Of a stretch of 64,000 nucleotides of DNA, positions 53,877 to 64,000 are shown in pieces. Made by a program: the position numbers and the translations under genes. The stretch's first letter is position 1, and every line of letters begins with the position of its first letter. Under the pieces are notes generated by a model that saw only the letters and a list, made by a program, of their open reading frames with translations, did no database searches and had not been told where the DNA came from. The DNA comes from Tetraselmis striata. Lineage: Eukaryota > Chlorophyta > Chlorodendrophyceae > Chlorodendrales > Chlorodendraceae. The stretch spans positions 44,638 through 108,637 of the forward strand of contig VCJN01001044.1 in NCBI GenBank assembly GCA_006384855.1, written 5' to 3'.

Positions 53877-56659
53877 CTGCGTTTGCGGCTGAGCCGCGTC
53901 AGTGTGGCACCAAGCCGCGCCTCGTCGCGCCAGCTGGGTCACGTTGGGTCTGCAGTAAGCCGCATCGCACCGCACCTGTGTACCATGGGCGAACGAGCGC
54001 AAGCCAGCGCGGGAGAAACGCAATCGAGCGCATCGCGCCCCACTTTCCGTCGCGCGCTCCGTCGCCGCCCTCGGTCTGTGCCTCGTCGTCTACGCGCGCA
54101 TCGCGTGCTACCAGCAGCTCGACGGATTCTCTTACCACCCTATTGACCATCGACCGCCCTGATCCCTCGTTGATATTCTCCGAGACTTCCCGAGATTAGT
54201 GGGTCGCCTGCGCTATCAGCATACCGATATGCGTAGTGAACGACGGTAAAGGATAATCTGCCCGAATAGCGAGGTTCAAGTCATCCCCGGCGGTTCAAGG
54301 CCCGGCACAGCGTGTTGACACTAGTGACGATTGACCGTGCGCCTGCCCACGCGATGACTACGGCGACATTGTGTGGCGCAGGCTCGCAGGCCTGGGCGGC
54401 GGGCCGGCGCGGCGCGGCGCGGCCGAGCCCCTCTACTGCGACAGGATGACCAAACCCTACAAGACCAAATAACATTGTTTTTCCCCCCCCCCGGGACAGG
54501 ATTGGCACCAGTGAAACCCTTGCAGCGTCTCTACGACATTGTTATTCATCGGTAACCTTTTTAAATCAATGACCTTGGTACAACAAATACTAGCATCCGT
54601 GACGCTTTCCATTTACCTGCTGCTAGCCAACTCACAGATGTCAGTGTCTCCGCGCAGCACAGCTTGTAATCATTTTTCAATTCTCCTTAACATCTGAGTC
54701 GCGACTCAACCTGCTTGAGAATCTCTCTTGTTTGCTCAACCCTGTTGCCTTTCATACACCTTCTCCACACATTTATTTAGTTGGTGCTTCTGCCTACCGA
54801 TCGCTCGACACTCTCGTGTAACACAACTAAATAATCCTGCGCCGACTTCTTTGACGACTTTACTGCACCGGAACTTTGACATTACGATAGTATGAACAGG
54901 TGACGACATCGTCTCAACCATGCTTTGTATGTGTTGTCTTCACCTGACTCTCGACTCATCACCATTTTATATTGTTGCGCTTCCCTCGGGATCGCTACAC
55001 CGTTGCCATCACATAGCCTTTTTAATGACTCCGTGATTATTTACGCACGGCTGGCGGGAACTACTTGTAAACTTGGCTTTTCAGTAGTGTTGTTCCGACT
55101 TCTTTCATGCATCGATCGAGAAACTCGTCTAAACACTGCCCAAACACTATTATGGCGAGACACCGTCGTCGCCCACTTATTGCTTCAATCACCACCGACA
55201 CCACGACATCCACTTCGGCTTCTCGTAACGACTCCATCAACGACCCTCAAACATGCTGAGCCGAGCCCTTATTCAATGACTAACCATGCGGAGGATTACC
55301 GAACCTGCTGACATATCGCAACCAACAGAGCACTACCGAGCTCTCGACAAGACTATCTAGTGACCGCAAACCCGACCAGGACGACCATCTGGTCACATCC
55401 TATTGCTCCGTCAACAATCTTACCTGACGATCCGACAATCGTGCTCCCTGATGGTTTTTCGACTGACTCCCTTGCACAGTCTGGAACTCTCTCAACAGCC
55501 TAGCAACCGTGCTCGATCTTGGCTATCGATCGACTCTGAACATTGGCACCCAATTGTTGCAGGGTTACGCCTATTGTTGCTTGAAGATGCATGGGCAGTC
55601 GAACGCTAGGGCCCTACTACTTAGTGTTGGGGACCGAGACACCGCTTTTCAAACAGCAAACTCCGAGACACTACCGCTCTCCGCTCCTCAGTTTCCTTTC
55701 CTGTTGGTCATGCGAATGACACTCGTCGAAACGGGGTTCGCCTAACCGCGCCTAACACGGTACTTGTACTGTATCCGTACTCAATTTTACTGTACGATTA
55801 CTGTATTCCGTATCACCCCGCGCCTTACCGCGCCTATATCCTCTTTCAGTCAGCTCATCTCGGCGGTGGTCGCGAGTAGTACCCGCGCGCCGCCATGACT
55901 GCCATAGCAGTACCCGTACGCAAATGGTACGTGATATGACGGCGTACCAGTACCGGAACTGCCCTTTTTGTAATTCACACCAGTACCAGTACCAGTACCA
56001 GGCCGCTTTTAGGCGGCGCTTGCTGTGTTGATTTTCTAATTCTGGGGAACTGCCCTTTTTGTAATTCACACCAGTACCGGGATATCGTGCATGAACTAGT
56101 TATGCACTGCTGTCGCACACTGCACACTGCTGCACACTGCGCACTGCAGCGCACACTGTCGCACACTGCACACTGCACACTGTTGCACACTGCGGCGCAC
56201 ACTGTCGCACACTGCACACTGCGCTAGTACTGCTGTACTATAATAGAATCCTTTATGCGGGCCGCGCGCACCGCGTCCATCACACAGCAAACTTCCTCAC
56301 CCACCCCGAGCTGCACATAGCGCGCTTGCCCCCCAGTGCGCGCGGCTACTGCGCATCACGCCCCCCGGAGCGCAAACCTTACCCCATGGGTACACATTAC
56401 TGGCGGTAGTCGGGCAGGTGGTGCCCACAGTTGTCAACATCGGCTGTGCACTCGGCCACATCAGGTACGGACGCCGCCCTTTTTGCCCCACTCATTCACT
56501 GCAGCCCACCCACGCCAAACATAATCGGAGACATCTCGGCACCGATCCCACCCAACACGCACCCGATATCGCTAGAGGGAGGGGAAGCTGAGGTCGTTGC
56601 CGTGGCGGATTTTTGAGTTCCTCCGTTGTTCTCTCGCATCGTCCGTTGATGCTACAGCG
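53877..56659. other. 5' flank of the ABC gene and repeat-rich intergenic region
   Basis: A short ATG frame in good context (53986-54147, Arg/Ala-rich) may be chance. From 54500 to 55750 the sequence turns AT-richer with many ACTC/GACTC steps and no persistent frame, as in decayed transposons. Dispersed-module copies are at 55955-55981 and 56038-56072, with the AAGCCGCC/AAGCGGC palindrome between them. Nothing else was recognised. Confidence 0.45.
56105..56225. repeat. GCACACT minisatellite
   Basis: About 15 units of the 7-mer GCACACT with short variable linkers (GCTG, GC, GTC). Unit spacing is too short and irregular for a CRISPR array. Confidence 0.92.
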
Positions 56660-57560
56660 GGTTGGAGGCTGAAAACCCTTCGCGCCGACGCAGCGCCCCA
56701 ACGATATGGCGCGACGCGAGAACTGCGCTCGGTGCGTTCTGGCCGTTTCGGCCACCAGCCCGCCGCCTCCGAATTCTGCCGGAAGTGTGGCAAGTCCACC
56801 ACAGTAGATGGCCTACCAGTGGTACGCGAGGAGGCGTTGGTCTCGGCGGTGACCGAGGCGATGTACGACCGCATGAACGGCCACGGCCACCACATGGAGC
56901 TGCCAACTAGCTACTCAGTGGGCCCAAGTGATCCAAAGGCGTGGCCCTTCCTCACTGCCTTCAATGATCCCAAAGTATACGCAATGCGCGAGCTGCATGC
57001 GCTGTGCGAGGCGCATTTTATGGACCCGATGGACGATAGCGATGCTCTGCGCGATGTGATGGGCTAGGATTCAGCGCACCAATCCCGCCACCGCTTCCCA
57101 TAGAGACGGGTGGCTATGTATTCCGGTGGGAGGCGCTGCCGGGCAAGAGCGAGGCAGGCAAGCTGGAACAGTAGGCGCTCCGAACTGTGCGCTCAGAGCG
57201 TGCGCGTGAGTTGGGTGAGCGCGCTCGGAAGTTGCGCGCTACGGAGTGGCAGGAGCGCATAGAGCGAGAGTGAGCGGGTATCTCAGACAACACCAGCGAA
57301 GGCGACTATTCAGCGCCTCACACATCGGCGCAGTTCTGAAAGCTACGACAGCATTGACAGGTGGGATGCGGTAAAGTGCGGGCCATATGAAAAAGAAGTA
57401 CTTCATGCAGAGGAGGGCGGGGCGCGAAGCAACGATGGAGGCGGGAGGCGAGGCGTTCAACTTCGGTGAGGGGGGCTGAGGGCAGCGGTGAGCCGAGCAC
57501 CTGCCGCTCATGTGACATAGCTGTCTATGGCAAATCCAGTAAGGGCGAGAAGGGGAAGGG
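56660..57560 (+). pseudogene. Decayed ORF of a possible mobile element
   Basis: Open from about 56660 to TAG at 57065: CRKCGKSTTVDGLPVVREEA, then MYDRMNGHGHHMELPTSYSV, AMRELHALCEAHFMDPMDD. Directly after, the coding look continues in another frame (GGYVFRWEALPGKSEAGKLE, charged helix ARELGERARKLRATEWQERI) with two stops, then in a third frame (SYDSIDRWDAVKCGPYEKEV). A second CxxC (CRSCD) lies near 57500. No in-frame ATG suits the start. The pieces read like one protein broken by frameshifts. The family is not recognised. Confidence 0.35.
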
Positions 57561-59019
57561 ACACGCTCACTAGATGTAATTAATGCATTCACATCTTCCT
57601 TCGCTTCGTCGCCGCTTTCTCTGCCATCTCTGCCTTCACGGCACACGCCTTTGCCTTGGGCAGGTGGGGCTGTGCACGATGGGCTGGTCCATGCATGTCA
57701 CGGTGGTGCGCGATCAAGGGGCTGCGCGTCGTGACTTGGCCAGTCCTGGAGAGCATCACCTTGCCGGACTTGAGCAGGTGTTGGGGCTGTTGGTTGCTGC
57801 CGTTGCGGAAGCCCTGCTTGATCTCCATGTTTGCAGTGCTCCGTGCACTGAGCACTCAATGCGTCAAGGTTGCCATGCAGTTCTATCCATCGGGAAATTG
57901 CCGTCATGCAACTTATTCATGCACGGAGTGATGTCCTTTGCTGCCGCGATGTTCATGAAGGCTGCGAAGAATACCTCCGTAGCTGCCCGTAGCTTGTAGG
58001 TCAAGGTAACTTATTTCGTTGTCGTTGAGCGCCACCTCAAAAACAGCGCGATGACTTCGCCTCCCGTTGTGTTTGCAGTTGGAGATGCGTGCTATCAACG
58101 CCTATGAGCACTGGACTGTGGGAGGGCCCGATCAACACTGTCTTCCAGCAGGACTTTGTCTTCCCGCCCAGGATTGTGCATGGCAGACTTGTCACATATA
58201 CATGGACAGAGGCCAGCAGCACTGCTGGCAGGGGGCGGCGGCAAAGGGCCGCCGGTGACGCTGTGCCGAGACAGATGATCAGGTGATGGGCCACCTGTGT
58301 GATATATTATTGCTGAAGCATCTTACATGTTGTTGTTGCTTTCCTGCACTTTGCGCTGATGCTGATAGTGCAGCCCGGCACGGGTGGTGCTCCTACTTGA
58401 AGCACTCCCATGCCTACGACATCGCCGCCCTCGATGAGGATGATGGCGATGTTGATGCCATGCAGTAGTAGCATATACGCAGCAACCGTGGCGTGTGTGA
58501 ATTGAGCATATCCATATGTTGCGGGAGCAGTTGCGTAGTATGGCAGGCGCATGATACATATAGGCGTCGGTTGGGTCTGGGGTTTCCAAATGTAATGTTA
58601 AGCAATACAATCTTACGAAACATGGCCAATCTGCATTATGCTTGCACATATTGCGCGCATGCCTCCTTCACTAATTTTCCTGACACACTCACAACATTGT
58701 TTTTTGATACTGACAACATGGGTCAATGTTACGCATGGATGCCGCGGTGTACGGCAGTATCGTCGCGAGCAAGCATTGTCAACCGATGTTGACACAAAAG
58801 TTTGCCTTTGTCTTTGCCGTTATACACATCTGTACTTTTGTGAATTTCATGTCATTTGTGGTATGTATGTTGATTTGCATGTAATCTGTTCAGCAGTAAG
58901 ATTAATGTGAAACGCGTTGTGCATTACATACAACAGCAGATGCATCGTAGTGTCATTGATTATGTTATTGTGACGCCCCGGGTACCGAGGTACCATTACT
59001 ACTCGAGACTGATGCAATG
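57561..59019. other. Region with scattered coding-like debris
   Basis: Short stretches such as GPINTVFQQDFVFPPRIVHG (plus, near 58120-58180) look protein-like but are enclosed by stops and frameshifts. They may belong to the same decayed element as 56660-57560. The remainder is AT-rich. No complete gene was found. Confidence 0.3.
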
Positions 59020-59028
59020 ATATAAAGT
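59020..59028 (+). promoter_or_regulatory. TATA-like box upstream of the 59.1-kb ORF
   Basis: TATAAAGTA lies ~120 bp before the ATG at 59145, at the start of a GC-rich block. It fits a core promoter by position only. Confidence 0.35.
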
Positions 59029-59144
59029 ACGTGATGAGCCACCAGCCGCGCGCGCACTTTCACTCTTCGGCACTTCCTCTTCGCCTATTTATGCTGACCG
59101 CTTCGCATGAAGAGCAGATCGCCCTGCTCGCCCCCCGTGCCACC

Positions 59145-59324
59145 ATGGCCTCCGTCAGCACCTTCCATGCCGCTGCCGGGACGGATGACGCGTCGTGGGA
59201 AGAAATCATGCTGCCGAGAGGAGCACGCAAGCCCCCGCCTATCCCGCGCGGCCCGCCCCTGCGCTACTACCTCACGACAGTCAGCGCCGATGACACGTCG
59301 AGCGTTTTTGACTGGTCAAGCTGA
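59145..59324 (+). CDS. Hypothetical small protein, 59 residues
   Basis: ATG in a strong context (CACCATGGCC), GC-rich and ending in TGA. The sequence starts MASVSTFHAAAGTDDASWEE and has a Pro-rich middle (KPPPIPRGPPLRYYLT), ending SSVFDWSS. No family is recognised. It could be a first exon of a gene that continues at 59543, but no donor joins the two in frame. Confidence 0.35.
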   Translation: MASVSTFHAAAGTDDASWEEIMLPRGARKPPPIPRGPPLRYYLTTVSADDTSSVFDWSS

Positions 59325-59542
59325 ACGGCCCGTCTGCCCACCCTAATTGACCGTGGAGGAGGAGCAAGCTGCCTTGCTTAAATCGATGAAGCCGACGCAT
59401 GCAGCAAGGGTTCTTTGCATCCCTAGTGCAAAGGTGCGCTTGCCGGCCGGTTTACCTGCTCATCGTGTAGCTAGCTGCTGATGTTGTCGCTGCCCGAGCG
59501 AGTGTCGGCGACTAAGTGTTTTTTCTTTCATCACTACCGCAG

Positions 59543-59755
59543 TCCGGAATCGACCAGAACGGCGCTCCGGTGCAAGACCTGTCTACCGGCTACAGCCCCC
59601 TCCCCCGCTCGCTCGACGAGCTCATGTTCCCCGTGCGGCTAGATCCCCGGCGCTTCAGGACGCTACTGCGAGGATGCAGGCTGGACGCCAGAGGAAGCAA
59701 GCGCAACGGGAGCGCGCGGCGGCATCATGCCAGCCCCGTCAAACAAGCTCCCTAG
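59543..59755 (+). CDS. Possible terminal exon of the same locus
   Basis: After an acceptor-like TTCATCACTACCGCAG the frame reads SGIDQNGAPVQDLSTGYSPL, PRSLDELMFPVRLDPRRFRT and a basic tail, ending in TAG at 59755. GC content is high. A TGTAA signal lies at 59955-59959, 200 bp downstream. The upstream partner exon is not settled. Confidence 0.3.
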   Translation, partial: SGIDQNGAPVQDLSTGYSPLPRSLDELMFPVRLDPRRFRTLLRGCRLDARGSKRNGSARRHHASPVKQAP

Positions 59756-59959
59756 CCGCGGGCGCAGCAGATGGCAGCAGCTGCCATGAATAGCATGCGC
59801 GCAGAAGTATCTGCGGGCAACAAGGGGCAGTCAGCACCCGAGCCGACAGCGGCATAACACCACGTGCCGGCGCCAGGAAGAGGCCGGCGGCAGCGGAGCC
59901 AGCCGGCCGCAGGCCAGGGGGGCGGGCACGGGCCGGGGGCGGTAGTAGACCCATTGTAA

Positions 59960-61474
59960 TTAAATTTCTAGTATTTCCCTAATACTTTATGCAGTTGCCG
60001 AACCCTCCACCATAAATCCGAAAATGTCCGGTGCCTTGACGTTAAATTTGCCAGCTAGGAGTAGGCGCGCCCATGTCCGCTTAACCACACCCCGAAGCTC
60101 GACGCTCATTGGCCGCTGATCCAGCCTGGCACCTCACCTTTATTAAATCACAAAACCAACCGTGACTACCGTGTAATGCATTTTTGCAGCCTTTGTTGTG
60201 TATCGTCGACCAGTACCGTACTGCCCGGCATGCTCGTCATCATCACTCGTCATCACGCGGGTACAGGTATCCTCCGCGCGTACTCGTGAGGAGGCGCGCG
60301 CCTAATAATAGCAGATATGAAGGGCGGCGATTCCGGTAAAGTACAGTGACTCGTGTACTCGTCTCGTACTTTGTGCACTCGTGACTACCGAGTACCCGCT
60401 ACTCGCTATAGTACTTTGATGCAGGTCTCCGCTGCCGTACTCATCCTTACCGCCAAGTTTAAAGTACTGTGACGCCTAACGTTAGGCGCGATATATACAG
60501 GCGACTACTCGCGCCTGGTAGTCGTTAAGCGCGGTTAAGCGGACCCCGTTTCGACGAGTGGATCTACAACTATTCTTGATCCAACTTGGCAGCCGGACAA
60601 CCGCCACCACTTCCAGTCGCATGATATCATCAAAACTGTGATTGCACAACCGTGTCGGTCGCCAACGACAACTCTTTCCTGGCAGTCTTGTAGACCATGC
60701 AGTCCTTCGGACCTTCAATAGAGAGATCCCGGTGTTCCGAAACGAGGTTTAATCATGTTGATGATCGAACACGATCAACAAACCCTTCGCTCCAACCCTT
60801 GATCAAATCGAGTCCTTCCGACAGTTCCTTCAAGTCCCACCCTTAAAACAGATCCTCCACCTCGAACCCTTTCAAACCGAACTAAACTGACAACTACGGA
60901 TGACAATCATAATGTGCAACCTAAACGCCGGCGTGTTGCCGAAAAGGGAGAGTCCTGTCGCCAACCATTGGTGAGTTCTTACCTACCAAGCCAACTCTTA
61001 ACATCAAAATACCCCTCTTGACAGGAAGGATCGGCTACATAGTGTTATGATACCCAAACCACTACATACCACTGATATCATGCACTGTCTGGATGTGATC
61101 CAAGTTACCATGCAGGGGTATGAGTACAATTCACTGACTGAAACCTATATATTATCAATAACTTAATCAACAAACAATCCAAGTGTTTTATTCAGGTACA
61201 AGACATGTTTGTTCGGTTCGCACACCGTAGAAGACAGACACATACTTCTTTCATTGACTTGGATGGTATGTCTACACATCTTATCACTTGCCTAATGAGA
61301 GAGAAAGCATGTTGTGGACGATATCCTGATACTCCCCAAACCATCGATATCTCGCTCTGTCTGAACTCTTATTTATTAAGTCAAGCACTATCCATATCTG
61401 CTCAATACGTGTTATCGTTGGTTACACTTTAAAAATACATCACGAGAGAACACTCTATCCTATTGCAACAGTTG
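59960..61474. other. Gene-free repeat region
   Basis: Contains CGAGTAC/GTACTCG-rich sequence (60230-60450) like that at 17.7 and 55.8 kb. It then has AT-rich sequence with CTTCC/GATCAA steps (60720-61000) in which no long frame is kept. No gene was seen. Confidence 0.4.
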
Positions 61475-62860
61475 TTTCCATCGGCTTCTGTTCCGCGCAT
61501 GCGCGCCTCGATCGAGGTTCCTAACCTCTCGGCACGAGACCTTCCTACAATCAGGATCTTCGGCCGCTCTTCTTCTGGTCGGCACGCATGCCGACTTCCC
61601 ACTCTCGCAATCATAAACGAACCGCGTGTAACTCGCAAAACCATGCATGCGTCTCGATTGCATGTTTGAAATGATCTAATCTATGTTTATGGGGTTTCCC
61701 AACAATTTCACTGTCGTCTGATGGTGGTTTCAAACGATTACGTAATAAACCGGTACCATGCATCATGTTTCAGTGCGGGATGCCCCATCGCCCGCGAGCT
61801 CTGCGCTTTCGGCCGAGGAGCTACTTAGGACAGCCACGACTGTCTAGCAGCTCGCCTGCCATCTTCCAGCTCGTTGCCTTCGGCAGCGCCCTCTTGTTTC
61901 CGTTTCCGCCCTGCAGGCTCCAACGACTCCCCCCCTGTTCGCCGAGCCTTTCTAGCCGTATTAAAACTGCGCTTCTTCCGTGTAAAACAGCCTCCGCATC
62001 CGGGCAGAACCAGACGATTGCATGTTTGAAAGTTAAGTAAGGTAAAAGTAAAGTTCGCCCCGGTGCTTGACCTCTTGCGCAAATTGCAGTCGTAGGTCTG
62101 GCATAGCCCGTAGACCATTATTGCCTCATTCGAACCCCGAAGGGCTAATGCATCAATAACCGGGGAACCCAGGACACGCCGGGACGATATTGCCGAAAAT
62201 ACATCGGCTAGGAACCGAACCCGGGACATCTCGCGTAAGAGTCGACCGCTCAACTAACGAGCGGACAAAGGATGCGCATGTTTGACGTTGCTCGCGACCC
62301 TATCTAATTTCAATCATGCATTCGAGTCTGGTTTTGCCAAAAAGGGTGCGGAGGCTGTTTTACACGGAAAAGCGCCATTGTATGGCTAGGAAGGTTCAGC
62401 GAAAGGGGAGGGAATGTCGGAGGAGGAGCCCGCAGGCGGAGGCGGAAAACGGGGAGGGCGCTGCGAAGGCAGCGAGCTGGAAGATGGCAGACGAGCTGCT
62501 GATTGCTGTCCTAAGTAGCTCCCCGGCCGGTATCTCAGGGCTCGCGGGCGATGGGGCAGCCCGTACCAAAATCCGAGGGTAAACGCTTGAAACCACGGAA
62601 GACCGTACGGGTCGCACTAGGACAGTTTTAATCCGTTAGCAAGGAAACCCCATAAACACGTTTAGATCATTTCAATCATGCATTCGAGTCTGGTTTTGCC
62701 AGTTTACACGCGGTTCGTTTACGACTGCGAGCGTAGGCAGTCGGCAGGCGTGTCGACCAGACGAAGGCGGAAGATGTCTTTAGTTGTAGAAGGGGTCTTG
62801 CGCCAAGAGGTTTTTTTGGTCGAGGCGCAGGCGCATCAGACGCGGACGGGATATGTTGAC
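61475..62860. repeat. Nested inverted-repeat (foldback-like) cluster
   Basis: Outer arms: 61475-61705 pairs with the reverse complement of 62640-62860 (for example GGGGTTTCC / GGAAACCCC and CGAACCGCGTGTAA / TTTACACGCGGTTCG). Inner arms: 61785-62035 pairs with 62312-62575 (for example CCATCTTCCAGCTCG / CGAGCTGGAAGATGG). All four arms share one end sequence (TTTCAAACATGCAATC-like on the left, ATCATGCATTCGAGTCTGG on the right). Four copies of a ~230-260-bp repeat are thus placed as two nested inverted pairs around a ~275-bp core. Confidence 0.8.
62211..62256 (-). other. tRNA-like A and B boxes (degenerate tRNA or tRNA-derived SINE head)
   Basis: On the minus strand TAGTTGAGCGG (62256-62246) fits the pol III A box and GGTTCGGTTCC (62221-62211) fits the B box. 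They lie only 24 bp apart, about 8 bp less than in a normal tRNA. The anticodon and acceptor stems do not pair, so this is not a functional tRNA gene. It sits in the core of the nested inverted-repeat cluster. Confidence 0.45.
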
Positions 62861-63129
62861 GCCGGCATGACATAGGCCGGACGTGTCGCAGAATTAAGGC
62901 GCCCTATAGCATTGGCCGCGCGCCATGGTGGCGTGCGGCACGAGCCGGAACTGCAAGCCAGTAGAAGCAGGGGTAGAAGTGGCCATGTTGGCGACGAGCG
63001 CCCAGCAAAGCACCGGCACATGCACCAGTAGGACGAGTACAGCCAGGTGCAGTACTGGTGCGCTGTACCCGATGCGATGGTAACTGTATACCTGTACTGG
63101 CGATGCACGTTATGAGGGGTGGACACGCA

Positions 63130-63960
63130 ACGCGCGATGACATCGATGTATTGCTGCTGCCATCACCAATTCACTAGCGGTGGTTGTTTCGCCCCCTTGC
63201 GCGAAGAGCGGCGGGTGAAACGCACAACGCTGAGGGGTGCGGGAACGTGGGACCCTGTGTGGTCGTGTCGTACCGGCTCTTAGGTGTGTCGGGATCGGTT
63301 GTCGGCGACGCCGCAGATAGAAGACTCGCCGACTCGGTAAGCAGCTGTCGCCGTGGGTCTTTCTTCGCGGAGAGCGGTGAGCCGGCCGCCGCTGCTGCAC
63401 CAGCGGCGGCTGCTGACCACCCCACAAAGCGCATGCTTAGGATGATGCCACGAAACGCACAAGTCGCGTTAGGTGGCGGAGCTGTCCCCCGGCGGGCAGC
63501 TCGTGTTGTCACAGATGCGTTGCCGTGACGTTGAAAGCGGGTTGGCCGGCGTAGAGGCCCTTTTAGCCTATGCCGGCACGTAACGATGCCAATGATGTCG
63601 GGGCGAGGGTGACGACTAGACGGCCGCTACTGCTGCACCAGCGACGGTCGCCGAAGTCCCAAGCCCATAGTTGGCCAGAGGTAGCTACGTACACCACGAG
63701 ACGCTAGGCACGCCATTGGTAGAGCTGCCCCCGGCGGCAGCTGCAAGTTGTCGTGCGTGGTCCTTGTGACGACGACGTTGCAGTAGGAGGCGTCGGAGAC
63801 GCATCGGCACGAGCCGCACAATTGCCTCCCAATGCGACCACAACAAATGTTGCTGAAGCATGATTGGGGCGAGGGCAACGAGCCATTCAAAACACCGGCG
63901 CATGAGCGGCGCCACCCCGTAACATACCAATTACGCGAGAAATTCCGGAAAACCACAGCA
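63130..63960. repeat. Degenerate tandem repeat, ~245-bp unit
   Basis: Landmarks recur about 243-250 bp apart: CCGCTGCTGCACCAGCG (near 63387) and CTACTGCTGCACCAGCG (near 63630), and AGCTGTCCCCCGGCGGGCAGCT (near 63480) and AGCTGCCCCCGGCGGCAGCT (near 63722). An earlier weaker unit may start near 63180. GC-rich with no supported gene. Confidence 0.6.
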
Positions 63961-64000
63961 TGTAACGACCGTTGATGCCACGACGCCCTGCTGCGAGGAC

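Noticed and set aside
54925..55745. Several 60-130-codon plus-strand frames
   Set aside because: No ATG in a good context, no domain, and AT-rich sequence with frequent stops in all frames around them.
56105..56225. CRISPR-like array
   Set aside because: Seven-base units without unique spacers in a eukaryotic context; an ordinary minisatellite.
62211..62256. A functional tRNA gene
   Set aside because: A and B boxes are too close and the anticodon and acceptor stems do not pair.

Overview
The window looks like nuclear DNA of a eukaryotic microalga, most likely a chlorophyte. Its genes have many short GC-rich exons and are spliced at GT-AG (once GC-AG) introns. The gene set (a kinesin-9 motor, a plastid-targeted small protein, a chloroplast-type half ABC transporter, a GCN2 kinase) fits a green alga whose lineage has flagella. 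TGTAA, the usual green-algal polyadenylation signal, follows the intronless kinase. I cannot name the species.

Layout. 1-3.1 kb (minus): motor domain of a kinesin-9, running off the left edge. 4.8-6.0 kb (plus): a two-exon, 125-residue putative plastid protein. 8.78-15.87 kb (minus): a complete-length but decayed Ty1/copia retrotransposon with both LTRs. Its polyprotein carries a cytosine-C5 DNA methyltransferase module between the gag zinc knuckle and the protease. 16-38 kb: repeat-rich and gene-poor, holding a dead Tc1/mariner-like transposase, a 267-bp tandem duplication, a ~1.1-kb repeat in two inverted copies ~8 kb apart, and between those copies an intronless protein kinase (28.35-29.47 kb). 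38.7-48.5 kb (minus): 19 exons of a GCN2-type eIF2-alpha kinase (kinase plus HisRS-like domain; 956 residues recovered in one frame). 49.6-50.5 kb (minus): two unassigned exons. 51.2-53.9 kb (minus): a half ABC transporter whose nucleotide-binding domain stops after the Q-loop. 54-64 kb: repeats, decayed ORFs, two small possible ORFs and a nested inverted-repeat cluster.

Two observations stand out. First, the copia element encodes its own DNA methyltransferase in frame with its protease; the copy is frameshifted and has lost its reverse transcriptase core. Second, introns of every spliced gene here carry long cytosine homopolymers on the sense strand, mostly directly after the 5' splice site and otherwise just before the 3' splice site, often where the donor lacks the normal +3 to +6 consensus. 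This orientation holds on both strands and looks like a genome-wide splicing or mutational feature.

Exon borders were read by eye from splice sites, frame continuity and family similarity. No alignment or database search was run.
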